DNA of 64,000 nucleotides from Micromonospora sp. R77 (lineage in GTDB: Bacteria; Actinomycetota; Actinomycetes; Mycobacteriales; Micromonosporaceae): positions 1,674,001 through 1,738,000 of the forward strand of contig NZ_JALDST010000001.1 of the NCBI RefSeq assembly GCF_022747945.1. Direction: 5' to 3'. Under the pieces are notes generated by a model that saw nothing but the letters and a program-made list of their open reading frames with translations, ran no database searches and was not told the DNA's origin. Position 1 is the stretch's first letter. Each line of letters begins with the position of its first letter. Below are positions 1-5,803 of this stretch, in pieces. Both the position numbers and the translations under genes were made by a program.

Positions 1-73
1 CGCTGCCGCAGCCGGCGGCGGCGAGGGCGAACACGGCGGCGGCGGCGACGGCGGTGAACCTGGTGGTACGCAT
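1..73 (-). CDS. Lipoprotein, N-terminal fragment (probable SigK target)
   Basis: Only the first 24 or so codons are in the window; the gene runs off the left edge. The visible part is a signal peptide: MRTTR, then an alanine-rich hydrophobic stretch ending in LAAAGCGS, a lipobox-like site whose Cys would be lipidated. ATG at 73 is chosen because GGAGG lies 11 bases upstream; an in-frame ATG at 91 is possible but has no better site. The gene lies downstream of sigK-rskA and has its own SigK-like promoter (118-144). In mycobacteria the genes beside sigK encode fasciclin-domain lipoproteins (MPT83/MPT70). A fasciclin lipoprotein is therefore the best guess, from context only, since no domain is visible. 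Confidence 0.6.
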   Translation of the reverse strand, partial: MRTTRFTAVAAAAVFALAAAGCGS

Positions 74-117
74 CAGGATGGATCCCTCCATGTCATGAAT
101 CGCTGTCTCTGTCAGTG

Positions 118-144
118 ATTCGGCACCGTCGCCGCACCGGATGG
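118..144 (-). promoter_or_regulatory. SigK-type promoter of the lipoprotein gene
   Basis: On the minus strand CCATCC (139-144) and CCGAAT (118-123) are separated by 15 bases, ending 44 bases before the start codon at 73. These hexamers match the published mycobacterial SigK promoter elements. The same pair with the same spacing lies before sigK itself (1627-1653), and both copies extend upstream to CCGCACCCATCC. Confidence 0.6.
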
Positions 145-190
145 GTGCGGACCGGAAAAGTTCTCCGGGAGCCGTCGCCGGACACGACAG

Positions 191-217
191 CGCCCCGGCC
201 GAACCTCGGCCGGGGCG
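191..217 (-). terminator. Hairpin after rskA
   Basis: A perfect 12-bp stem (191-202 with 206-217) and 3-base loop lie just downstream of the rskA stop at 230. There is no U-tract, as is usual in high-GC actinobacteria. It separates sigK-rskA from the lipoprotein gene. Confidence 0.6.
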
Positions 218-229
218 CGTAGGAGCAGG

Positions 230-952
230 TCAGGTGAGGGTGATCGCCACCAGTGGGTCCATCGTGGGCTGTCCCGACCCGCCGGCCGGCTCCTCGGTCA
301 CCCCGACGACGGCCCCGCCGCGTACGCCGCCGATCAGCACCGTCGCCGCGTTCCGCCCGGCCGGCAGGACACCCGCCGAGGCGGCGGTGCCGTCGGAGAT
401 GAGCCAGAGCTGGTAGGCCCGCCCGGAACCGGGCGTCGCCAACCCGGCCAGCGCCACCACGCCCTCGGCCCGGCCGGTGGAACTCACCACGGTCACCCGG
501 CCGCCCGAGGGGACGAACGTCGAGCGGACCACCGCGTCCGGGGCGGCCAGCACCGCCCGGATCCGCTCGGTCTCGGCGCGGGCAGCCACGGTGGCCGCGT
601 GCTCGTCGCGTACCCGCTGCTCCTGGACCAGCCAGGTGGCCGTGCCGGGCCGACGGCCAGGATGCCGGCGGCGACCGCCGCGGCGGTGCGCCGCCAGCGG
701 GCCGGTGCCGGCGTCCCGCCCGGCGCGGCCGCTCCTGCAGGTACGGCGCACCGCCGCCAGCACCTCGTCGCGCAACCGGGGCGGCGGCACCGACCAGGTC
801 GGTTCGGCGAGCCGGGCCGCCGCCTCGCGCAGCTCGGCCACCTCCAGCGTGCAGCTCTCGCAGCCGGCCAGGTGCCGGGCGAACGCCGCCCGCTCGACGT
901 CGTCCACCGCGTCGAGCACGTACGCGCCGGCCAGCGCGTGGATGTCGGTCAT
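230..952 (-). CDS. rskA: Anti-sigma-K factor RskA (frame disturbed in the middle)
   Basis: Membrane anti-sigma factor that would hold SigK at the membrane until regulated proteolysis. The N-terminus (about 1-70) is an anti-sigma domain with a zinc-type H-x3-C-x2-C motif (HLAGCESC). The C-terminal half (about 130-240) is the extracytoplasmic RskA domain with the family block GRAYQLWLI. Between them the single open frame reads arginine-rich nonsense, whereas the next frame encodes RRTAAAVAAGILAVG, the expected transmembrane helix. Two compensating frame changes, near 742 and 650, are therefore inferred. The start overlaps the sigK stop (ATGA), so the pair is translationally coupled. Whether the shifts are real or sequencing errors cannot be told here. 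Confidence 0.85.
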   Translation of the reverse strand: MTDIHALAGAYVLDAVDDVERAAFARHLAGCESCTLEVAELREAAARLAEPTWSVPPPRLRDEVLAAVRRTCRSGRAGRDAGTGPLAAHRRGGRRRHPGRRPGTATWLVQEQRVRDEHAATVAARAETERIRAVLAAPDAVVRSTFVPSGGRVTVVSSTGRAEGVVALAGLATPGSGRAYQLWLISDGTAASAGVLPAGRNAATVLIGGVRGGAVVGVTEEPAGGSGQPTMDPLVAITLT

Positions 953-1583
953 CGGGCCACCTCCACTCCCAGGCAGTCGCGCAGCCGGATCAGGCCGTCC
1001 CGCATCCGGCTCTTCACGGTCGGCAGGGCGGCGCCGAGCAGGTCGGCCACCTCCCGGTAGCTGTGCCCGCCGTAGTAGGCGAGGGTGATCGCCTCCCGCT
1101 GCACCTCGGTCAGCGTGTCCAGGCAGCGGCGCACCTGCTGGCGTTCCAGCCGCGTCGCCGCCTCCTCGGCCACCTCGTCGTACGGGACGTGGCCGGAACC
1201 GGCGGCCACCCGGCGGGCCCGCTCGGCGCCGGCCTGCTCGGAGCGGACCCGGTCGACCGCCCGGCGGTGGGCCATGGTGAACACCCAGGCGGTCGCCGAG
1301 CCCCGGGCCGGGTCGAACCGCGCGGCGGTCCGCCAGACCTCGACCAGCACCTCCTGGGTGACCTCCTCGGCCTGCGCCGGGTCCCGCAGCACCCGGCGGG
1401 CCAACCCGTACACCCGGGGCGCGACGATCCCGTAGGGCCGCTCGAAGGCCGCCTCGTCGCCCCGGCCACCGCGCGCAGCAGCGCGTCGGCCTCGGCCCGG
1501 GGTCGGGGGCGGGCGGCCCGGCGGGCGGCCCGCAGCCGCGGACCGTCCGGCGACCCGCCGTCGGTCGGGTCGCCGGTGGTCAT
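949..1583 (-). CDS. sigK: ECF RNA polymerase sigma factor SigK (one frame break)
   Basis: Extracytoplasmic-function sigma factor. Region 2 is clear (VYGLARRVLRDPAQAEEVTQ, then WVFTMAHRRAVDRVR) and region 4 carries the helix-turn-helix (YYGGHSYREVADLLG, then TVKSRMRDGLIRLRD). The first 40 or so residues, from MTTGDPTDGG to ADALLRAVA, lie in a different frame from the rest (RGDEAAFERPYG onward); the switch is near 1460. ATG at 1583 has GGAGAGAAGG upstream. The gene overlaps rskA by ATGA and is preceded by a SigK-like promoter, which suggests autoregulation. The SigK name rests on the RskA-type partner and the promoter sequences. Confidence 0.85.
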
Positions 1584-1626
1584 CGTGGGAAACCTTCTCT
1601 CCGGTCCGTCTGCCAGCACACCCGGC

Positions 1627-1653
1627 ATTCGGAGCCGTCGCGCGCCCGGATGG
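1627..1653 (-). promoter_or_regulatory. SigK-type promoter of sigK (autoregulation)
   Basis: On the minus strand CCATCC (1648-1653), 15 bases, then CCGAAT (1627-1632), ending 43 bases before the sigK start at 1583. Sequence, spacing and distance match the element before the lipoprotein gene at 118-144. Confidence 0.6.
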
Positions 1654-1661
1654 GTGCGGGG

Positions 1662-2447
1662 TCAGCGCAGTAGCCGGGCCAGGGTGAGCCACTGCTCGGG
1701 CCAGACCTCGCCGACCAGGGTATCGGCGGAGAGCCGACCGCGCGCAGCGCCGCGTCGACCCGGGCCCGAGGATGGTGCCGGCGCAGCGAGCCGGCCAGCG
1801 AGCCACCGACCCCGGCGAACCCGGCCTCGACCAGCCGCCGGTACGCCGGCAACGCGTCCGGCGGCAGCAGCGGCTCCGGCCGGCGTTCCAGCCGCAGGAT
1901 CCCGGCGTCCACCCGGGGCACCGGCCGGAACGCGGTCCGGGGCACCGTGCCGGCCAGCCGCCAGAAGTGCTCCGGCCAGCTCGGCACGGTCAGCCGGCTC
2001 CACCGGCCGGCGTGGCCGGTGCGCCGGCGGGCGTACTCCAGCTGGGTGAGCAGGGTGGCCGAGCGCAGCCGGTCGGCGGCGAGACACCAGGACCACCGCC
2101 GCGGTGAGCGACCACGGGATGTTGCCGACCACCGCGAACGGCTCGTCCGGCAGGACCGCGGCGAGGAAGTCGGCCTGCCGGGGACCACCCGCGGCAGGTC
2201 GCGCAGGCCGCCGCCAGTTGCGCGGCGGCGACCGGGTCGACCTCGTACGCGACCAGCCGGCGCACCGGGCGGCCAGCGGCCGGGTCAGCCGACCCCGGCC
2301 GGCCCCCACCTCCAGCAGCAGGCCGTCCGGGTCGGGTCGGGCCGCCCGGACGATCCGCGCGACGGCGGCCGGGTCGGCGAGGAAGTTCTGGGACAGTACG
2401 CGACGGGACCGGTCGCGTTCGGTGGCACGGGTACGGCGGGGCGCCAT
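1662..2447 (-). CDS. Erm-type 23S rRNA (adenine-N6) methyltransferase, frame disrupted
   Basis: Would methylate A2058 of 23S rRNA from S-adenosylmethionine and so give macrolide-lincosamide-streptogramin B resistance. Pieces in order: TERDRSRRVLSQNFLADP, SAM motif I (LLEVGAGRGRLTRPLA), acidic motif (VAYEVDPVAAAQLAAAC), catalytic motif VVGNIPWSLTAA, LLTQLEYARRRTGHAGRWSR, and a C-terminus ending EVWPEQWLTLARLLR. This order and the NIPW motif fit Erm (ErmE-like) rather than KsgA. The pieces lie in different frames, with switches near 2280, 2195, 2085 and 1735. The locus is either a decayed resistance gene or several assembly indels; the perfect conservation of the pieces favours indels. ATG at 2447 has AGGA 8 bases upstream. 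It was probably producer-type or intrinsic resistance. Confidence 0.75.
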   Translation of the reverse strand: MAPRRTRATERDRSRRVLSQNFLADPAAVARIVRAARPDPDGLLLEVGAGRGRLTRPLAARCAGWSRTRSTRSPPRNWRRPARPAAGGPRQADFLAAVLPDEPFAVVGNIPWSLTAAVVLVSRRRPAALGHPAHPAGVRPPAHRPRRPVEPADRAELAGALLAAGRHGAPDRVPAGAPGGRRDPAAGTPAGAAAAAGRVAGVPAAGRGRVRRGRWLAGRLAAPAPSSGPGRRGAARGRLSADTLVGEVWPEQWLTLARLLR

Positions 2448-2462
2448 CTCGTCGTCCTGTCT

Positions 2463-2478
2463 GTCGCCGGGCGGCGAC
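2463..2478 (-). promoter_or_regulatory. Small hairpin just before the erm ribosome-binding site
   Basis: A perfect 6-bp stem GTCGCC/GGCGAC with a 4-base loop ends about 5 bases before the AGGA of erm. A second perfect 6-bp stem (GCCGGC) lies at 2589-2605. Both fall between the leader ORF and erm, where an attenuator would be expected. No alternative pairing has been computed. Confidence 0.35.
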
Positions 2479-2629
2479 GGGACGGACAGGCGGCCGGCGG
2501 GCAGCCGGCATCGGGGCCTGTCCGAGCGAATGGGACTCGGACGGCCCTCGGCGCGGGCGGGATGCGGACAGCGGTCGCCGACCGACCGGCCGGCTGTCGG
2601 CCGGCGGCGGGACGGTGTTCCTGGTCGGA

Positions 2630-2749
2630 TCAGGCGCGGGTCGCGTCCCGGCCGGCCGGGGCCGGACGCCGGACTCGCGGGCGGGCCACCTGCGGCGGGG
2701 CCCACGCGGCCGGCGTACCGACCACGTCGATCAGGGCATGCGTGGACAT
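2630..2749 (-). CDS. Putative 39-aa leader peptide of the erm gene
   Basis: ATG at 2749 lies 6 bases after a TAGCCT -10 box, so the transcript would be leaderless and begin at this codon. The peptide starts MSTHALIDVVGTPAAW and contains ARPRVRRP before ending at TGA. R-x-R ('+X+') motifs are the known macrolide-dependent arrest signal in Erm leader peptides. The stop lies about 180 bases before the erm start. No homology is known to me; the case rests on position, promoter and motif. It could be a chance ORF, since GC-rich DNA has few stops. Confidence 0.45.
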   Translation of the reverse strand: MSTHALIDVVGTPAAWAPPQVARPRVRRPAPAGRDATRA

Positions 2750-2755
2750 GCGGCG

Positions 2756-2761
2756 AGGCTA
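2756..2761 (-). promoter_or_regulatory. Leaderless promoter (TAGCCT) upstream of erm
   Basis: TAGCCT on the minus strand is followed by 6 bases and ATG. About 18 bases further upstream is a weak -35 (GTCGTA), preceded three bases earlier by AAAA. An A-rich block just upstream of the -35 is the layout of WhiB7-dependent resistance promoters, but the -35 match is poor. Confidence 0.4.
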
Positions 2762-2804
2762 GCCGGGCCGACCGGCCGGTACGACCCGTTTTCCGCCCGC
2801 CCGG

Positions 2805-3707
2805 TCAGTCGACGGTGACGGTGCGCCCCTCGGTACGGGCGGTCTCGGCGGCGTCGAGCACCGCCACCACCTCCAGGCCGAACCGGACGTCGCAGCGATG
2901 GTCGCGGGTGCCCGCCTCGATCTCCTCCAGCAACTGGTCGATCGCGGTGCCGAACGCGGCGAGCACGCTGCCGTCGCCGGGCGGCACGACCTCGGTGCCG
3001 TTCTCGCCGAAGAAGACGAAGTCCCGGGTGACCGCCTCGGGCGGGGCGTCCAGGGTGAGCGAGAGGGTGCTGGTGGCGCCGCCGTCGTGGGTGAGCAGCA
3101 AATGCACCAGCCCGCTCGGGCCGTCCATCGCGGCGACCCGGGCGACCCGGCCGAGCACCGGCAGGACGATCGACAGCGCGTGCGGGCCGATGTCCCACAG
3201 CGCCCCCCGGTCGCGCCGCCACTGCGAGTTCCCGTACGGGTTCCCGGGCTGGTAGATGGAGGCGAACATGGTGGCCCGGGCGTGCTGCCAGCCCCCGGCG
3301 GCGGCGGTGGCGGCGAGGAAGCCGGTGACGTTCGGGTGGTAGCGCTGGGTGAAGAAGACCACGGACGCCACCCCGGACGCCTCGGTTGCCGCGACCACCC
3401 GGTCGGCGTCGGCGAGGCTGAGCGCCAGCGGCTTGTCCAGCAGCAGGTGCCGGCCCGCGGTGGCGGCCCGGGCGGCGATGTCGGCCTGCACGTCCGGCGG
3501 CAACGCGACCGCGACCGCGTCGCACGCCTCGATCAGCGCGTCGACGTCCTCGAAGACCGGTACGCCGTGCCGCTGCGCCAGCGCCGCGGCCTTCTCCGGG
3601 TCGCGCCCCCACACCCCGGCCAGCTCGGCCCGGGGATGCGCCCCGATCGCCGCCGCGTGGGTCTCCGCCGCCCAGTGACCGGTGCCGAACAAGCCGAACC
3701 GCAGCAC
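2805..3707 (-). CDS. Gfo/Idh/MocA family NAD(P)-dependent oxidoreductase
   Basis: A 300-aa cytoplasmic sugar or inositol dehydrogenase-like enzyme. The N-terminal Rossmann fold begins LRFGLFGTGHWAAETH (GxGxxA-type), followed by the family motif LLDKPLAL (EKPxx-like, with D for E), where the Lys contacts the nicotinamide, and the C-terminal beta domain containing DIGPHALSIVL with the expected His. GTG at 3707 is chosen because the Rossmann strand begins two residues later. No sugar-catabolic neighbours are present, so the substrate is unknown. Confidence 0.85.
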   Translation of the reverse strand: MLRFGLFGTGHWAAETHAAAIGAHPRAELAGVWGRDPEKAAALAQRHGVPVFEDVDALIEACDAVAVALPPDVQADIAARAATAGRHLLLDKPLALSLADADRVVAATEASGVASVVFFTQRYHPNVTGFLAATAAAGGWQHARATMFASIYQPGNPYGNSQWRRDRGALWDIGPHALSIVLPVLGRVARVAAMDGPSGLVHLLLTHDGGATSTLSLTLDAPPEAVTRDFVFFGENGTEVVPPGDGSVLAAFGTAIDQLLEEIEAGTRDHRCDVRFGLEVVAVLDAAETARTEGRTVTVD

Positions 3708-3829
3708 GAGGACCCCCAGCGTCGTCACCCGCCACGGCGTGTCCGTGGCCGTGATCCACGCTAGTCGCCCGGACGCCCCGGTGCAGGCGACGGGGCCGGT
3801 CCGCGGCACCCGGCCCGGGCGACCGCCAT

Positions 3830-3889
3830 TACTACGCCGGTTAGTAGGCTGTGCCGGTGATCGGGACTGCGGCGGGACGCCGCCGATGA
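3830..3889 (+). promoter_or_regulatory. Promoter with inverted repeat and leaderless 10-codon uORF
   Basis: TAGGCT (3845-3850) is followed by 6 bases and GTG (3857). That GTG opens a 10-codon frame (MIGTAAGRRR) whose TGA overlaps the ATG of the next gene (ATGA at 3886-3889). An inverted repeat TACTA/TAGTA (3830-3834, 3842-3846) overlaps the -10 box and could be an operator. The uORF would couple translation of the downstream gene. Confidence 0.4.
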
Positions 3890-4281
3890 CCAGCGCGGCC
3901 GGGGCAGGCTCGCCGGTGGACGGACCCCTGGCGACGGCGACGATCGTGCTGTCGCTCGTACTCGCGGGATGGGCGCTGGTGGCGGCGGTCCGGCACCGGC
4001 CGCCGGACCGGGTGCAGTTCTACGGCCTGGCCGTGCTGGAGGCCGCGCTGCTGGTGCTGGCCGTGCTGGCGCTGGTCGCGCTCGGCGGTGGCGAACGCCC
4101 CGGCGAGCCCGGCGCCTTCTTCGGCTATCTGGTGACGCTGGTCTGCCTGCCGCCGCTGGCCTGGGTGCTGGCCCGGATGGAACCGACCCGCTGGGGCTCC
4201 GCGATCGTCTGCGCGATCTGCCTGGTGACGCCGGTCGTCGTGGTCCGGCTCCAGCAGACCTGGGAGGTGCTCGGTGGTTGA
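3886..4281 (+). CDS. Small integral membrane protein (four predicted helices)
   Basis: 131 aa, unrecognised function. Four hydrophobic segments are visible: about 12-30 (ATATIVLSLVLAGWALVAAV), 46-64 (VLEAALLVLAVLALVAL), 77-95 (FGYLVTLVCLPPLAWVLA) and 103-120 (AIVCAICLVTPVVVV). No catalytic motif is seen. The 3' end overlaps the next membrane protein by 8 bases, so the two are co-translated and may form a complex. Confidence 0.75.
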   Translation: MTSAAGAGSPVDGPLATATIVLSLVLAGWALVAAVRHRPPDRVQFYGLAVLEAALLVLAVLALVALGGGERPGEPGAFFGYLVTLVCLPPLAWVLARMEPTRWGSAIVCAICLVTPVVVVRLQQTWEVLGG

Positions 4282-4720
4282 GCCGATCGGGCTGGACCCG
4301 GACGACGACCCTGCGCCGGCCCGCGAACAGGCCACCAACCGGGGGCCGGGCCGGCTGCTGATCGCGGTCTACATCCTGTTCGCCATCGCCGCGACCTCGC
4401 GCGCCGGCCTGCAGATCGCCACGAAGTTCGACGAGGCGCCGGTGGCCTACCTGCTCTCCGCCGTGGCCGCACTGATCTACATCGTGGCCGCCGTCGGGCT
4501 GGCGAAGGCCGGGCACACCGGCCGTCGGGTCGCCCTGGCGTGCTGCTCGGTGGAGCTGTTCGGGGTGGTCGCGGTGGGCATCCTCAGCCTGGCCGACCGG
4601 GCCCTCTTCCCCGACGAGACGGTCTGGTCGGACTTCGGCAGCGGCTACGGCTACATCCCCCTGCTCCTGCCCGTGCTCGGCCTCTTCTGGCTCTGGCGCA
4701 CCCGCCGCGCTCCCGCCTGA
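4274..4720 (+). CDS. Integral membrane protein, partner of the preceding gene
   Basis: 148 aa, unrecognised. A short charged N-terminus (LDPDDDPAPAREQ) is followed by four hydrophobic segments starting at LLIAVYILFAIAA, AYLLSAVAALIYIVAAVGL, VALACCSVELFGVVAVGIL and YIPLLLPVLGLFWLW. The segment near WSDFGSGYGYIPL is probably an outside loop. The gene overlaps the upstream membrane gene and so belongs to a two-gene operon. Confidence 0.75.
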   Translation: MVEPIGLDPDDDPAPAREQATNRGPGRLLIAVYILFAIAATSRAGLQIATKFDEAPVAYLLSAVAALIYIVAAVGLAKAGHTGRRVALACCSVELFGVVAVGILSLADRALFPDETVWSDFGSGYGYIPLLLPVLGLFWLWRTRRAPA

Positions 4721-4770
4721 CACACCCACCCGTCCACCGCGCCCGCCCCGCACGCTCTCGCGCCTCTCGC

Positions 4771-4835
4771 GCCCGCGCCGCGCGCGCCCGCGCCGCGCGC
4801 GCCCGCGCCGCGCGCGCCCGCGCCCGCGCCGCGCG
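4771..4835. repeat. 15-bp GC-only tandem repeat
   Basis: Three exact copies of a 15-base unit (GCCCGCGCCGCGCGC at 4771, 4786 and 4801) and a degenerate fourth. The block contains only G and C. It lies in the convergent gap between the membrane-protein operon and fabG. It gives an Ala/Arg repeat in several frames, none of which looks like a gene. Confidence 0.85.
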
Positions 4836-4873
4836 AGGCCACTGATTCACGGAAATCGGGGCTGTGGAACGCG

Positions 4874-4908
4874 GAATGGCCACTCTTTCCGGGAAAGAGT
4901 GGCCATTC
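4874..4908. terminator. 17-bp perfect palindromic hairpin between convergent genes
   Basis: Arms 4874-4890 and 4892-4908 are exact reverse complements around one base. The core GGAAAGAGTGGCC resembles the hairpin at 59926-59979. The position between convergent stops (4720 and 4936) fits a bidirectional terminator or a dispersed palindromic repeat. Confidence 0.7.
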
Positions 4909-4935
4909 GCGGAGGCGCGGAGGGGGCGGGGTGGG

Positions 4936-5694
4936 TCAGTCCTTGGGGCCGCCGGCTACGTAGATGACCTGGCCGGAGACGAAGGAGGCGCCCTCGCTGG
5001 CCAGGAACGAGATGGTGTGTGCGACGTCCTCGGGACGGCCGGTGCGGCGTACCGGGATCTCGCTCGCGGCGTGCTGCTGCAACGCCTCGAAGTCGACCTT
5101 CATCCGGGCGGCGGTGGCGGCGGTCATGTCGGTGACGATGAAGCCGGGCGCGACCGCGTTGACGGTCACCCCGAACGGGCCCAGCTCGATCGCCAGGGTC
5201 TTGGTGAAGCCCTGCATGCCGGCCTTGGCCGCGGCGTAGTTGGCCTGCCCCCGGTTGCCCAGCGCCGAGGTGCTGGAGAGGTTGACGATCCGGCCCCACT
5301 TCTGCTCGACCATGTGCTTCTGGGTGGCCTGGCTGAACAGGAAGGCGCCGCGCAGGTGCACGCCGAGCACGGTGTCCCAGTCCGCGTCGGTCATCTTGAA
5401 CAGCAGGTTGTCGCGGAGCACGCCGGCGTTGTTGACCAGCACGGTGGGTGCGCCCAGCTCGGCGACGACCCGCTCGACGGCCGCCTCGACCTGGGACCGC
5501 TCGGCGACGTCCGCGCCGACCCCGAGCGCCCGGCCGCCGGCGGCGACGATGGCGTCCACGGTCTCCTTGGTGGCGGACTCGTCGATGTCGACGACCGCGA
5601 CGGCCATGCCGTCGGCGGCCAGCCGGCGGGCGGTCGCCGCGCCGATGCCGCGCGCCGCTCCCGTCACGATGGCGACGCGGGTCTCCTCCGACAT
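4936..5694 (-). CDS. fabG: 3-oxoacyl-ACP reductase-type short-chain dehydrogenase
   Basis: 252-aa classical SDR that would reduce 3-oxoacyl thioesters with NADPH. Visible motifs: cofactor loop TGAARGIGAAT (about 12-22), acidic residue after strand 2 (VVDID), NNAGV (about 88), catalytic Ser in NLSSTSALG, and YAAAKAG (Tyr and Lys). The Arg-Asn-rich LRDNLLFKM block is typical of FabG/PhaB enzymes. GGGAGG lies 5 bases before ATG at 5694. No fatty-acid synthase genes are adjacent, so it may be a stand-alone paralogue rather than the housekeeping FabG. Confidence 0.85.
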   Translation of the reverse strand: MSEETRVAIVTGAARGIGAATARRLAADGMAVAVVDIDESATKETVDAIVAAGGRALGVGADVAERSQVEAAVERVVAELGAPTVLVNNAGVLRDNLLFKMTDADWDTVLGVHLRGAFLFSQATQKHMVEQKWGRIVNLSSTSALGNRGQANYAAAKAGMQGFTKTLAIELGPFGVTVNAVAPGFIVTDMTAATAARMKVDFEALQQHAASEIPVRRTGRPEDVAHTISFLASEGASFVSGQVIYVAGGPKD

Positions 5695-5750
5695 GATTAC
5701 CTCCCGGTAACTTGGGCTCGATCGAAGGAGCTTAACCCAGGGGTACGCGA

Positions 5751-5785
5751 ACCGGGCCGCCGCCGACGAGCGGCGGCGGCCCGGT
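5751..5785 (-). terminator. 15-bp stem hairpin after the GH13 gene
   Basis: Arms 5751-5765 and 5771-5785 are exact complements with a 5-base loop. It lies 19 bases past the stop of the trehalose-synthase-like gene and upstream of fabG. Confidence 0.7.
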
Positions 5786-5803
5786 ACGTGGCCCGGTGCG
5801 CGG

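Noticed and set aside
4765..4842. Ala/Arg repeat peptides from the GC tandem repeat
   Set aside because: Every frame is open because the repeat lacks A and T; no start with a ribosome-binding site and no conservation expected.
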